Source of the DNA: Thalassorhabdus alkalitolerans
GTDB lineage: Bacteria; Bacillota; Bacilli; Bacillales; Marinococcaceae
DNA length: 64,000 nucleotides
Assembly (NCBI RefSeq): GCF_042656585.1
Contig: NZ_JBHSPG010000008.1
Reading direction: 5' to 3' (one strand)
In this document: one piece after another, positions 35,795 through 44,636 of the stretch
Numbering within the stretch: the stretch's first letter is position 1
Layout: every line of letters begins with the position of its first letter
The notes under the pieces: generated by a model
Seen by the model: the letters and a program-made list of their open reading frames with translations, nothing else
Database searches by the model: none
What the model was told of the DNA's origin: nothing
Made by a program: the position numbers and the translations under genes

Positions 35795-35914
35795 TATGTG
35801 CCCGAGTTATTTGCTGCACTTCCTCCAAGCCTTCATATCTTAGTCAGTGATGGCGTGATCACTGGAAGCATAGCGGCCATTTTACTTAATCTTCTTCAGC
35901 ATCCGTTCAGGTAA
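35795..35914 (+). pseudogene. 3' remnant of a uric acid/xanthine permease (PucJ/PucK-like)
   Basis: The 39 codons before the TAA read VPELFAALPPSLHILVSDGV then ITGSIAAILLNLLQHPFR, which resembles the last transmembrane helix and end of NCS2 xanthine/urate permeases. The rest of that gene (about 400 codons) is missing. In B. subtilis pucJ and pucK lie directly upstream of pucL, so this is the expected place. Upstream codons in the same frame are not permease-like, which sets a deletion junction near 35790. Confidence 0.65.
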
Positions 35915-35986
35915 AGTAGAGCTGCCTGTTCAAGAACAAAAAATGAGAGCGTAAATTACAAAATACAAGAGAGGAGAAATCCGTTT

Positions 35987-37468
35987 ATGATGACCCTTGA
36001 ACAGTTGAACAAACTTACCGTTGAAGAATTTACACAAGAGCTTGGTGAGGTCTTTGAGCATTCCCCCTGGATTGCCCGCAAGGCGGCTGAAGGCAGACCC
36101 TATACTTCAATTACCGACCTTCATCAAGGAATGATTGAAGTGGTGAAAGAAGCAGGCAAAGAGGATAAGCTTGATTTGATACGAGCTCATCCAAAGCTTG
36201 GGGCCAAAAAAAAGATGAGTATCACCTCAACTCAGGAACAACAAGGAGCCGGCCTGCACGATTTATCTACTGAAGAATCTGAAGAATTTTACAAATTAAA
36301 CGAGGACTATGAAAAAAAATTCAATTTCCCTTTTATCTTTGCTGTAAAAGGAAAGACAAAAAGAGATATTTATGATTCTCTGCAAGAGAGGGTTACTAAC
36401 AGTCAAAATGAAGAATTCGAGAAAGCTTTAGGTGAAGTATACAAAATAGCACTTTTTCGTTTAAAGGAAACTTACAAAGGAGATGATCATATGACTTCAG
36501 AATCCAGATTGATGACTTATGGAAAAGGGGACGTATTTGCTTACCGAACTTTTATGCCGCCCCTCACTGGTCTACAGCAAATTCCTGAATCAACTTTTGA
36601 AGGAAAAAGCAACACTGTATTTGGAGTAAACGCCTCAATAGAAATAGGAGGAAAGGCTTTTCTCCCTTCCTTTGCAGAAGGAGATAACAGTCTGGTTGTT
36701 GCCACAGACTCTATGAAAAACTTCATTCAAAGACATTTAGCTGATTATGAAGGATCCACTCTTGAAGGTTTCCTGGATTACACTGCCCGGCGTTTTCTTG
36801 AAAAATATACCCATGTAGACACTATTAAAATGACTGGGGTAGAAGTTCCTTTTGAATCAGCTGTGGGCATCAAAAACGGGGAATCCTCCTCTAGTGATCT
36901 TGTCTTTAAAAGGTCTCGTAATGAACAAGCCCGTTCTACAGTTTCATTAGAAAGAATAAATGAAAAGATGGAAGTGACCGGCCACTCCAGTGAAATTACT
37001 GACCTTCAGCTAGTAAAGGTGAAGGGCAACTCCTTTGTCGGCTTCATCAGAGACGAATACACCACTCTTCCTGAAGACGGCAACCGTCCTCTCTTCATCT
37101 ACTTAAACATTGGCTGGACATACGAGAACCAACAAGACTCATTAGGAACCAACCCATTGAATTACGTTGCAGCCGAGCAGGTAAAAGATATCGCAAGCAC
37201 TGTGTTTGACGAAATTGAATCCCCATCAATACAATATCTGATTTACCTTATTGGCTGCCGCGTCCTTGAAAGATTTCCACAGCTCAAGGAAGTTACCTTT
37301 CAGTCTCAAAACCGCACATGGGATGTAGTTGTTGAAGACATTCCAGGCTCAGAAGGAAAAGTGTATACAGAACCCCGACTCCCATACGGATTCCAGAGAT
37401 TTAGTGTCACAAAGGATGACCTGAATACTTCAGCTAAAAAAGCTGTTACTAGTGATACTTATAAATAA
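35987..37468 (+). CDS. pucL: Bifunctional OHCU decarboxylase / uricase PucL
   Basis: Fusion of two steps: C-terminal urate oxidase makes 5-hydroxyisourate, N-terminal domain decarboxylates OHCU to S-allantoin. Residues about 1-165 are the OHCU domain (FEHSPWIARKAAEGRPY; catalytic His in LIRAHPKLG). From about 170 follows uricase with TYGKGDVFAYRT, the SFAEGDNSLVVATDSMKN segment and SQNRTWDV. 493 residues, nearly the same as B. subtilis PucL. GAGAGGAG precedes the ATG; MMT start leaves a one-codon ambiguity. pucM follows after 15 nt. Confidence 0.95.
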   Translation: MMTLEQLNKLTVEEFTQELGEVFEHSPWIARKAAEGRPYTSITDLHQGMIEVVKEAGKEDKLDLIRAHPKLGAKKKMSITSTQEQQGAGLHDLSTEESEEFYKLNEDYEKKFNFPFIFAVKGKTKRDIYDSLQERVTNSQNEEFEKALGEVYKIALFRLKETYKGDDHMTSESRLMTYGKGDVFAYRTFMPPLTGLQQIPESTFEGKSNTVFGVNASIEIGGKAFLPSFAEGDNSLVVATDSMKNFIQRHLADYEGSTLEGFLDYTARRFLEKYTHVDTIKMTGVEVPFESAVGIKNGESSSSDLVFKRSRNEQARSTVSLERINEKMEVTGHSSEITDLQLVKVKGNSFVGFIRDEYTTLPEDGNRPLFIYLNIGWTYENQQDSLGTNPLNYVAAEQVKDIASTVFDEIESPSIQYLIYLIGCRVLERFPQLKEVTFQSQNRTWDVVVEDIPGSEGKVYTEPRLPYGFQRFSVTKDDLNTSAKKAVTSDTYK

Positions 37469-37483
37469 GGAGGACGAAAAGTC

Positions 37484-37837
37484 ATGAGCTCACTTACCAC
37501 TCATATCCTGGATTTAACTCATGGCACACCAGCTCACAACGTAGAAATTCACCTTAGCCGGGTAATAAACAATCAAATAAACCCGCTTGCCGTGGCAGTA
37601 ACTAATGAGGATGGGAGGCTTTCCGAACCTCTTTTATCAGAAAAAGACATGAAGAAAGGAGAATACGAGCTTCTTTTTCATATCGGTGATTACTTCCGAA
37701 AAAAAGAAATACAGGACAAAGACCCTCGTTTTTTAGATAAAGTTTCTGTTCGTTTTGGAATCTCTGACTCTTCCTCTCACTATCATGTACCCTTACTTGT
37801 CTCTCCGTGGGGATACCAAGTGTACAGAGGAAGCTGA
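37484..37837 (+). CDS. pucM: 5-Hydroxyisourate hydrolase (transthyretin-like)
   Basis: Hydrolyses HIU to OHCU, linking the two activities of PucL. 117 residues; active-site His in TTHILDLTHGTPA, Arg in RFGI region replaced within VSVRFGISDSSSHYHVPLLVSPWGYQVYRGS, with the diagnostic C-terminal YRGS at residues 114-117. AAGGAGGAC precedes the ATG. Last gene before the hairpin at 37854. Confidence 0.95.
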   Translation: MSSLTTHILDLTHGTPAHNVEIHLSRVINNQINPLAVAVTNEDGRLSEPLLSEKDMKKGEYELLFHIGDYFRKKEIQDKDPRFLDKVSVRFGISDSSSHYHVPLLVSPWGYQVYRGS

Positions 37838-37853
37838 ACACATTCGCACCTTT

Positions 37854-37885
37854 AGAAAACACTCAAAGCCAATTGGGTGTTTTCT
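37854..37885 (+). terminator. Probable terminator after pucM
   Basis: AGAAAACAC / GTGTTTTCT, 9-bp stem with a 14-nt loop, followed by GTATTT, a weak T tract. Partial readthrough into the AzgA-type permease gene is possible. Confidence 0.55.
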
Positions 37886-37982
37886 GTATTTCCCATTGAA
37901 AAAATCGCTTCCTAAAATGAAGAGCATTTAGTCCTTTCTTATTTTTTCAAAATTACCCAACCACAAATACAGGAGGTTACTT

Positions 37983-39296
37983 ATGAAGCGATATTTTCAA
38001 TTTGATAAGCACCAGACAAATTTGCGCCAGGAATCCTTAGCCGGACTTACAACCTTTTTAGCGATGGCTTACATTTTGTTTGTTAACCCCTTGATATTGG
38101 CGGACGCTGGAATGGATGAAGGGGCGGTTTTTACCGCTACAGCCTTAGCCGCCGCCGTAGGAACTCTCATTATGGGGCTTGTTGCTAACTATCCGATAGC
38201 TCTTGCACCTGGAATGGGATTAAACGCGTTTTTTGCTTATACAGTCGTGCTCGGAATGGGAATTGAATGGCAGCTTGCATTGTTTGGAGTTTTGGTATCG
38301 GGGATTGTTTTTATTATTATTACCCTGTTTGGGATAAGGGAAGCCATTATCAATGCGATTCCTGCAGAACTGAAATATGCAGCGGCCTCCGGTATAGGAC
38401 TCTTTATCGCATTTATTGGACTGAAAAATGCCGGAATTGTTGTTCCTGATGAAGCCACAGCCGTAACACTAGGAGATATGAGCCAGGCAACCACTCTTCT
38501 CGCGGCCTTCGGTCTGGTGGTTACTGTTATTTTAATGGTTCGAGGATTTAAGGGCGGGATCTTTTATGGAATGGTTCTTACGTCTGTCGCTGGTATTATT
38601 GTCGGGTTGATTGACATGCCTTCACAAATTGTCGGCGCTGTTCCAAGTCTTGCCCCTACCTTTGGGGTAGCCGTTACAAGCTTATTTCAAGTAGAGTGGA
38701 CGACCGCCTTAATGGTGCAGCTGCTTATTGTGGTGTTGACCTTTCTCTTTGTTGACTTCTTCGACACTGCCGGCACCCTTTATGCAGTCGCAAATCAGGC
38801 GGGATTTGTGAAGAATAACAAGCTGCCGCGTGCAGGGAAGGCTCTGCTTTCCGATTCCTCTGCCACCTCTATTGGAGCGTTATTAGGAACTTCCACTACT
38901 ACCGCTTATATCGAATCTTCGAGCGGGGTAGCTGCTGGAGGAAGAACTGGATTTGCTTCTATTATTACAGCACTTTTATTCTTAGTGTCTATGTTTTTTT
39001 CTCCCCTGCTAGCTGTTGTCACCGACCAGGTGACGTCTGCAGCGCTAATTGTTGTTGGAGTGCTTATGGCTGCTTCTCTTGGGTTGATCGACTGGAAAAA
39101 ACTTGAGATTGCTGTCCCTGCTTTCTTGACTGTAGTGGCCATGCCATTAACTTACAGCATTGCAAATGGGATCGCTCTTGGCTTTATCTTTTATCCTATA
39201 ACTATGGTACTAAAAGGAAGATCAAAAGAGGTTCATCCAATCATGTATATTTTATTCTTTGTCTTTATTGCTTACTTTGCTTTCCTAGGTGAATAA
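37983..39296 (+). CDS. AzgA-type purine permease (NCS2 family; hypoxanthine/guanine/adenine)
   Basis: Proton symporter for purine bases, about 13 membrane helices, 437 residues. Features of the AzgA/PbuG/PbuO group: AGLTTFLAMAYILFVNPLIL at the N-terminus, ALAPGMGLNAFFAYTVV, FVDFFDTAGTLYAVANQAG and GTSTTTAYIESSSGVAAGGRTG. Which base is carried cannot be decided from sequence alone; no purine riboswitch is visible upstream, unlike B. subtilis pbuG. ACAGGAGGTTACTT precedes the ATG. Confidence 0.9.
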   Translation: MKRYFQFDKHQTNLRQESLAGLTTFLAMAYILFVNPLILADAGMDEGAVFTATALAAAVGTLIMGLVANYPIALAPGMGLNAFFAYTVVLGMGIEWQLALFGVLVSGIVFIIITLFGIREAIINAIPAELKYAAASGIGLFIAFIGLKNAGIVVPDEATAVTLGDMSQATTLLAAFGLVVTVILMVRGFKGGIFYGMVLTSVAGIIVGLIDMPSQIVGAVPSLAPTFGVAVTSLFQVEWTTALMVQLLIVVLTFLFVDFFDTAGTLYAVANQAGFVKNNKLPRAGKALLSDSSATSIGALLGTSTTTAYIESSSGVAAGGRTGFASIITALLFLVSMFFSPLLAVVTDQVTSAALIVVGVLMAASLGLIDWKKLEIAVPAFLTVVAMPLTYSIANGIALGFIFYPITMVLKGRSKEVHPIMYILFFVFIAYFAFLGE

Positions 39297-39302
39297 AAAG
39301 AA

Positions 39303-39345
39303 AAGAGTCTCACAAAAGTCTAACTTTTGATGAGACCCTTTTTTT
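39303..39345 (+). terminator. Terminator after the AzgA-type permease gene
   Basis: GAGTCTCACAAAAG / CTTTTGATGAGACCC, an imperfect 14-bp stem followed by seven T residues. Confidence 0.85.
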
Positions 39346-39580
39346 CGGCAGGCTCTGTAAAGGCAAATATTGATTTTTATAAGTATTTTGATTATTAATC
39401 ACTAACCAACAACAAAATGTAATAAGACATTGTTATAAAAAAATGCAGCCTGACCCTTGTCTGGTTTTGACGTTACGATACTTGCGAGAGGGGAAAAAAA
39501 CCACCCCAAAATGCGAGCAGCTATACTCGTTTCAGCTAAGCTAATGTACCCATTATTTGTAGAGTATGTTGTCTTCTAAT
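39346..39580. other. Non-coding scar between permease and acetyltransferase genes
   Basis: 235 bp without a credible gene. It starts near GGCTCTGTAAAGGC, which resembles an insertion-sequence end, but I find no matching inverted repeat nearby and no transposase. Nothing else recognised. Confidence 0.3.
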
Positions 39581-40075
39581 TTATTCAAGCTCATACTTAT
39601 AAAATTTTTTATCTACTTGTAACACTGGAAAACCCTTTGGTAAATCACCTAGAAGAATGCTTATAAATCCATTTTTTTCATAAAACCTGTGAGCAGCCAA
39701 AAATTGGGGTGTAGTTCCAAGATAGATTGCTTTGATTTTATGTTCTACAGCCCATTTTATTGCTGTATCTAATAACAAGCTTGCCGTTTTATACTTTTCT
39801 CCACGGTAATCTTTATTTACAAACATTTTTCTTAAAGCAGCTTCATTATTTCCTATATCTAAAAGACTAATGGTCCCAACTACAACCTCATTGTAAAGAG
39901 CTACCCAAAAGTTCCCTTTTCCCGACTGATAATATTCTTCTATAATAAACAAATCAGGCTGGTCATGTTTTGTTATTGGTACATTGTATTCTTTTTGTTG
40001 AATTTGAAGAATCAAGTCTAATACTTGAGCTTGTTTATCAAAAGAATATTCTTGAACATTAGGGAATTTCTCCAT
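39581..40075 (-). CDS. GNAT-family N-acetyltransferase
   Basis: 164-residue GCN5-related acetyltransferase. The acetyl-CoA site is visible around residues 86-112: LRKMFVNKDYRGEKYKTASLL (V-x-x-x-xRG-x-x-x-A variant), preceded by VALYNEVVVGTISLLD and followed by HRFYEKNGF near residue 130. Substrate unknown; toxin-antitoxin partners are not seen. It is AT-rich compared with its neighbours and unrelated to purine breakdown, so it was probably inserted. A weak GGCGGTG ribosome site precedes the ATG. Confidence 0.85.
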   Translation of the reverse strand: MEKFPNVQEYSFDKQAQVLDLILQIQQKEYNVPITKHDQPDLFIIEEYYQSGKGNFWVALYNEVVVGTISLLDIGNNEAALRKMFVNKDYRGEKYKTASLLLDTAIKWAVEHKIKAIYLGTTPQFLAAHRFYEKNGFISILLGDLPKGFPVLQVDKKFYKYELE

Positions 40076-40261
40076 AAAACACCGCCAAATAAAAGTTTCT
40101 CAGTAAGTATAACTAATCGTATAATTTAATGTATTTTCAGTCGTTCGTTGAAAAGATCATCCACATCAAATGCTACCATAATCTAGTAAATAGTAAATAA
40201 ATCTCTTTTTATATTACAACTATCAATGCCAAAACATCCTCCCTACGGGGTTCCAGGCAAG

Positions 40262-40307
40262 AAAAGAAAAAAGAAAGGAGAGCGATATGCAGATCACTCT
40301 CCTTTCT
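40262..40307 (-). terminator. Terminator of the permease-deaminase-pucABCDE operon
   Basis: On the minus strand AGAAAGGAGAG pairs with CTCTCCTTTCT around 14 nt, followed by TTTTTTCTTTTC. The stem overlaps the pucE stop codon at 40294. Confidence 0.9.
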
Positions 40308-40815
40308 TCTGGGTGTTTTCAACAGCCCTGTAAACAGCACGTATAATTCCGGCATACCCTGTACAGCGGCAGATGTTTCCTGATAAGGCTTCTTTAATGT
40401 CTGCTTCTGAAGGTATTTCAATTTCTTTGAGTAATGCTTTCACCGCCATGATCATACCCGGGGTGCAATACCCGCATTGAAAGCCTCCTTCATTTAAAAA
40501 GGCTTCTTGAACGGGGTCCAGCTCTCCTTCTTCTCCCACGCCTTCTATAGTTGTAATAGTACCTCCATCGACTTGATAAGCAAGTACGAGACAAGCATTT
40601 ACAAGCTCCCCGTTCAGAAACACCGAACACGCTCCGCAGCGGCCGATGCTGCAAGAAATTTTGGTGCCTGTAAAGTTTAATTCCTTCCTTAACATATCAA
40701 TGAGTCTATAGGCAGGCGGAACTGTAAGATATACAGGCTTGTTATTAATAGTTAGAAAGATGTTTACCATCTGTTGTTCTGCTGGCGGCTCTTGCATTGC
40801 TAATTTTTTATCCAT
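40294..40815 (-). CDS. pucE: Xanthine dehydrogenase iron-sulfur subunit PucE
   Basis: Carries the two [2Fe-2S] clusters that pass electrons from the molybdenum site to FAD. Plant-type cluster cysteines C55, C60, C63, C75 (CSIGRCGAC...C) and the second set C114, C117, C149, C151 (FQCGYCTPGM and NICRCTGY). 173 residues. It overlaps the 3' end of pucD by 16 nt and ends the operon. Confidence 0.94.
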   Translation of the reverse strand: MDKKLAMQEPPAEQQMVNIFLTINNKPVYLTVPPAYRLIDMLRKELNFTGTKISCSIGRCGACSVFLNGELVNACLVLAYQVDGGTITTIEGVGEEGELDPVQEAFLNEGGFQCGYCTPGMIMAVKALLKEIEIPSEADIKEALSGNICRCTGYAGIIRAVYRAVENTQKKGE

Positions 40816-43088
40816 GACAGGACCCCCTTCTCATTGGAAACAGCTTGGAGCAATTCCTCTGATGATACTGGCAGCTTAGATACCCAGCATCCAACGGCAT
40901 TTTTAATCGCAGCTGTAACAGCCGGTGATACTGCCACTGTTCCGATTTCCCCTACTCCCCTGGGCCCATATATATATCCCTCAGTCAGCATTTCTACCGC
41001 CTTTACATCCATGTCAAAAGGAACATCACTAATACTTGGCATCATATAAGAATCAAGATTGTCGGTTACATATTTGCTGTCAACCATTAAAGCCTCTTCA
41101 AACAATGTGTAGCCAAGCGCCATCACGCCTCCGCCTTCTATTTGCCCCGTGTATCCCAAATGACTTACCACAGGTCCTGCTGAGACAGCCTGGTCAAGAT
41201 GGGTTACTTTTACCTTTCCAGATAATAGATTCACTTCCACTTCAGCAAATACACCGCTAAAGGTATATAAAAAATGACCTGAATCTATTTCATCTGGTGT
41301 AGTCGGAAAATCAAAACTTGTGTTTACCACGACAGGTTTACCGTTACACTGTTGCATAATATCTTCATAGGTCATCAGCAGTTTTTTTGAATCATCCTTC
41401 GTTATATAAACTCCGCCTTTTCCCAGGCTCAGTTGATGCTTAGGAATAGTTGTCACCTGTTCCGCCCGCTTTAGTACTTCTTTTATAAAAGTACCTTTCA
41501 ACCTCTGAACAGCATGCCAGACCATGCTGGTTCCTCTTGAAGCTGTGGTTGAGCCCGAGGCTGGAACCGTATTGGTGTCTCCAATAACAATGTCTATATC
41601 ATCTGATGAACAGCCTAGTTCCTCTGTAATAATCGTATCAATAACAGACAAAATCCCCTGTCCCACTTCTTCAAAACCAAAAGAAATTTCGATTTTTCCA
41701 TCTTCCCGTAAGGAAAGCCTTCCTCCTGCAGGGTCAAGACGGCCGTACCCCAGGCCTCCGCCATGCATTGTAATAGCAATACCTGTTCCTTTTTTCTTCC
41801 AGGGTTCCTGGATTTCCTTTGGCTTTGAGACTCTTCTGTCTGACACCTTCTTAATCTCTTCTAATACATAAGCTGCTCCCTCTGTAAGAGCAATTCTTTG
41901 ACCTAAAGGTCCTAAGTCCTCCTCCCTTCTGATATTAGCTTTTCGAAACACTACCGGGTTAATGTTCAGTTTCTCAGCTAACCGCTCAACTTGACCTTCT
42001 AGTGCAAACGTTACCTGATTGCCCCCAAAGCCTCTAAATTCACCTGCCACTCCATTGTTTGTAAACACCGAAATGCCATTTACTTCAACGTTTGGAATAA
42101 TGTAAGGTCCCACTGCATGCTCGACAGCAAAATCTAATATCGCAGGACCCAGGGTAGAATAAGCTCCTGTATCGGCAACAATGTCCACTTTGTGTGCAAG
42201 AATTTTTCCTTCATCATTGGCCCCCGTCTTCATTGTAATTCTCATCGGATGCCTCTTAATACTGGAGATAAACGATTCCTTTCTTGTTTGGTGAATTTTT
42301 ACAGGCTGCTTTGTAAGGAGTGCTAATATTGCAGCGTAAGGCTGGATATTCAACTCGTCTTTCCCGCCAAAAGATCCGCCCATTGGACTTGATACGACCC
42401 TGATCTTTTCTTCGGGAAGCGCAAGAATTCTTGATAATTGAAAACGATCTTTAAAGCCGTGCTGAGTCCCAATATATACTGTAATTCCTCCATCTGCTTC
42501 AGGAACAATAACTCCCCCCTCCGTATCCATGTAACCATGCAGCTGCCGGGGGAGCTGGTACGTCTCTTCTACTACTTCAGTGCATTGTCCAAAGCCGTCC
42601 ATTACCGTCCCCTTTGAATACCCAGCGCGATGAAGGAGATTTCCATCTGGATGAAGCTTAGGGGCATCTCTATTTAAGGCTTTTTTGGGATCATCAATAA
42701 CGTCCAACTCTTCATATTCTATCTCTATCAGATCCATGGCGTAGGCTGCTGCTTCTTCTGTCTCCGCGGCCACAGCCGCCACAGCGTCTCCCACGTACCT
42801 TACCCGGTCCTGACAAAATACAGGCTGGTCCGGCTGGACAATTCCGTAGCCATTTAGTCCAGGAACATCTTTATACGTAGCTACCGCTTTTACACCAGGC
42901 ACTCTCTCAGCTTTTTCAGTGGAAATAGAAAGTATTGCTGCGTGAGGGTGCTCACTCCTTAGTATCTTTCCATAAAGCATATTTGGAAATGTGAGGTCAC
43001 TCAAGTATTTCAGGTCTCCCGTTATTTTTGAAACCCCGTCAGGCCGCACTTTGTTTCGACTGATATGTGGTTCGTTTGCCGTCTCCAT
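40800..43088 (-). CDS. pucD: Xanthine dehydrogenase molybdopterin-binding subunit PucD
   Basis: Catalytic subunit oxidising hypoxanthine to xanthine and xanthine to urate. 762 residues with the aldehyde oxidase/xanthine dehydrogenase a/b hammerhead (GKILRSEHPHAAI), SPMGGSFGGKDELNIQPYAA, FRGFGGNQ and the active-site Glu in PRGVGEIGTVAVSPAV near the end. I chose the ATG at 43088, preceded by AAAGGAGGAATAGG; a frame from 43115 would overlap pucC. Needs molybdenum cofactor; its synthesis genes are not in the window apart from pucA/pucB. Confidence 0.94.
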   Translation of the reverse strand: METANEPHISRNKVRPDGVSKITGDLKYLSDLTFPNMLYGKILRSEHPHAAILSISTEKAERVPGVKAVATYKDVPGLNGYGIVQPDQPVFCQDRVRYVGDAVAAVAAETEEAAAYAMDLIEIEYEELDVIDDPKKALNRDAPKLHPDGNLLHRAGYSKGTVMDGFGQCTEVVEETYQLPRQLHGYMDTEGGVIVPEADGGITVYIGTQHGFKDRFQLSRILALPEEKIRVVSSPMGGSFGGKDELNIQPYAAILALLTKQPVKIHQTRKESFISSIKRHPMRITMKTGANDEGKILAHKVDIVADTGAYSTLGPAILDFAVEHAVGPYIIPNVEVNGISVFTNNGVAGEFRGFGGNQVTFALEGQVERLAEKLNINPVVFRKANIRREEDLGPLGQRIALTEGAAYVLEEIKKVSDRRVSKPKEIQEPWKKKGTGIAITMHGGGLGYGRLDPAGGRLSLREDGKIEISFGFEEVGQGILSVIDTIITEELGCSSDDIDIVIGDTNTVPASGSTTASRGTSMVWHAVQRLKGTFIKEVLKRAEQVTTIPKHQLSLGKGGVYITKDDSKKLLMTYEDIMQQCNGKPVVVNTSFDFPTTPDEIDSGHFLYTFSGVFAEVEVNLLSGKVKVTHLDQAVSAGPVVSHLGYTGQIEGGGVMALGYTLFEEALMVDSKYVTDNLDSYMMPSISDVPFDMDVKAVEMLTEGYIYGPRGVGEIGTVAVSPAVTAAIKNAVGCWVSKLPVSSEELLQAVSNEKGVLSWIKN

Positions 43089-43089
43089 C

Positions 43090-44031
43090 CTATTCCTCCT
43101 TTCTTTTTTGCTCAATCAGTCTGTGAAACTCTGAAACCATAATATTTGCCGCTACTTTCTTTTTATAAGATGCCGATGAAAAAGGGTCTGACATTGGGCT
43201 GAATTCTTCCATCACGCCATCATAGAGGTCTTTCATGAGTAACGGGTGATAGACAGTATCTTCGAGCAATTTTTCACAGCCAACCAGCCTTTCAGGATGG
43301 TGGTCCCCTCCGCCACAGGCAAGTCGAATATTCTTTAGGGTCCCCATGCCGTCCTTTAAATCAAGCTCTCCAGAACAAGCTACGGTGAGCATCGAAGCAG
43401 TAAATGCCTCTCGGCGTCCTACTTTTTTGTAAAATCTAAAGGGTTTGTTCTGGACCTCCTCAAAAGGAAGACTAACACTTAGTAATAGACGAGAAGTTGG
43501 GTCTTGATCCTTACCATATATAGCATCCATGTACTCCTCAATTGGTTCGGTAATATATTCAGCCTCAATAAAATATGTCACTTTAGCCTGTAATACGAGT
43601 AATGCAGGTATAATGTCTCCTTTTCCATATGAGATATTCCCCCCAATGGTCCCGCGGCTGCGCACAGCTGGAGCAGCAACATTCTTTACGGCTTCGATGA
43701 AGAAAGGATAATGCTCCTTAAGGTCATCATCACGAAGACAACCAGCTAAAGTGGTCAAAGCTCCTATTTTCAAAAATGTGCCTTCTTCACTTTCTTCCTT
43801 TGTAATTCCTTTCATTTCCTTTATTTGTTCTAAACTGATCATATGCTTTGGCAGTGGGGTCCCCTTCTCTCTTTGAAGCTGAATAAAGGTTCCTCCCGCT
43901 ATAAATAATGCATCTTCCTTATATTGGATCTTTTTTTTCCATGCTTCTGCCACCTTTGCAGGGGTCCAGACGATTGTGTAAAAAGGGTCTGTTTGATGTT
44001 CTGTTAATGGTTCTTCACTTCTTTTATCCAT
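43090..44031 (-). CDS. pucC: Xanthine dehydrogenase FAD-binding subunit PucC
   Basis: Transfers electrons from the Fe-S clusters to NAD+ through FAD. 313 residues: FAD-binding FIAGGTFIQLQ, VAAPAVRSRGTIGGNISYG (RGTIGGNI motif near residue 129-136) and a C-terminal CO_deh_flav_C domain with KVGRREAFTASM. It overlaps pucB by 28 nt and is separated from pucD by one base. Confidence 0.92.
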   Translation of the reverse strand: MDKRSEEPLTEHQTDPFYTIVWTPAKVAEAWKKKIQYKEDALFIAGGTFIQLQREKGTPLPKHMISLEQIKEMKGITKEESEEGTFLKIGALTTLAGCLRDDDLKEHYPFFIEAVKNVAAPAVRSRGTIGGNISYGKGDIIPALLVLQAKVTYFIEAEYITEPIEEYMDAIYGKDQDPTSRLLLSVSLPFEEVQNKPFRFYKKVGRREAFTASMLTVACSGELDLKDGMGTLKNIRLACGGGDHHPERLVGCEKLLEDTVYHPLLMKDLYDGVMEEFSPMSDPFSSASYKKKVAANIMVSEFHRLIEQKRKEE

Positions 44032-44636
44032 TGGTACTCTTCCTTTGTATCAATATCATAAAAATTTTCCCATTTGTCATTTTCTATCACCACTCCTTTA
44101 ATTAAGGGATCATGACGCAAGACAGCCCGTGCACCTTGATCTCCTTGAAGCTTCATCAGCTTTGGAAAAAGATCTCTAGATAAAAAGATCGGAGGCTGAA
44201 TTCTATCCTTAAAGCTTGCAGCTGCATATTGATTAGCGCTTCCCACCGCCTCTCTGCTTTGAATGATCACTTCCTCTAAAAGCGATAAAGATAGAAAGGG
44301 CTGGTCTCCAAGTAATACGACTGCACCATACACTTCCTCTGTTTCCGCCTTGTTAAGTCCTGCTCGTAAGGAATACGCCTGCCCCAAGTCAGTCTGTTTT
44401 GCTTTTACCTGAGTCCACCGGCTTCGGTAAAAAGGGGAAAAAAGCAGGGGGTCTACCCACTCCAACTGGTCCTTTTCATCTGTAACAACCAAAATATGAT
44501 CAAGACTAGAATCTAACGCTGTTTTTAAGGAGAGACTGCCTATCGATAACTGACCTAAGAAAAGAGCCAGCTTATTTTCACCCATTCGGCGGCTTTTGCC
44601 GCCCGCAAGCAAAATACCTATGACCTTGGGTTTCAT
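44004..44636 (-). CDS. pucB: Molybdenum cofactor nucleotidyltransferase PucB (MobA/MocA-like)
   Basis: Likely adds CMP or GMP to the molybdenum cofactor before insertion into PucD; B. subtilis PucB is needed for xanthine dehydrogenase activity. 210-residue nucleotidyltransferase with LLAGGKSRRMGENKLAL at the N-terminus and VVLLGDQPFLS in the middle. It shares one base with the pucA stop and overlaps pucC, so the three are coupled. Confidence 0.88.
   Translation of the reverse strand: MKPKVIGILLAGGKSRRMGENKLALFLGQLSIGSLSLKTALDSSLDHILVVTDEKDQLEWVDPLLFSPFYRSRWTQVKAKQTDLGQAYSLRAGLNKAETEEVYGAVVLLGDQPFLSLSLLEEVIIQSREAVGSANQYAAASFKDRIQPPIFLSRDLFPKLMKLQGDQGARAVLRHDPLIKGVVIENDKWENFYDIDTKEEYQWIKEVKNH

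Noticed and set aside
37838..37982. Purine riboswitch upstream of the AzgA-type permease
   Set aside because: The gap is too short and shows only the pucM hairpin; no aptamer core.
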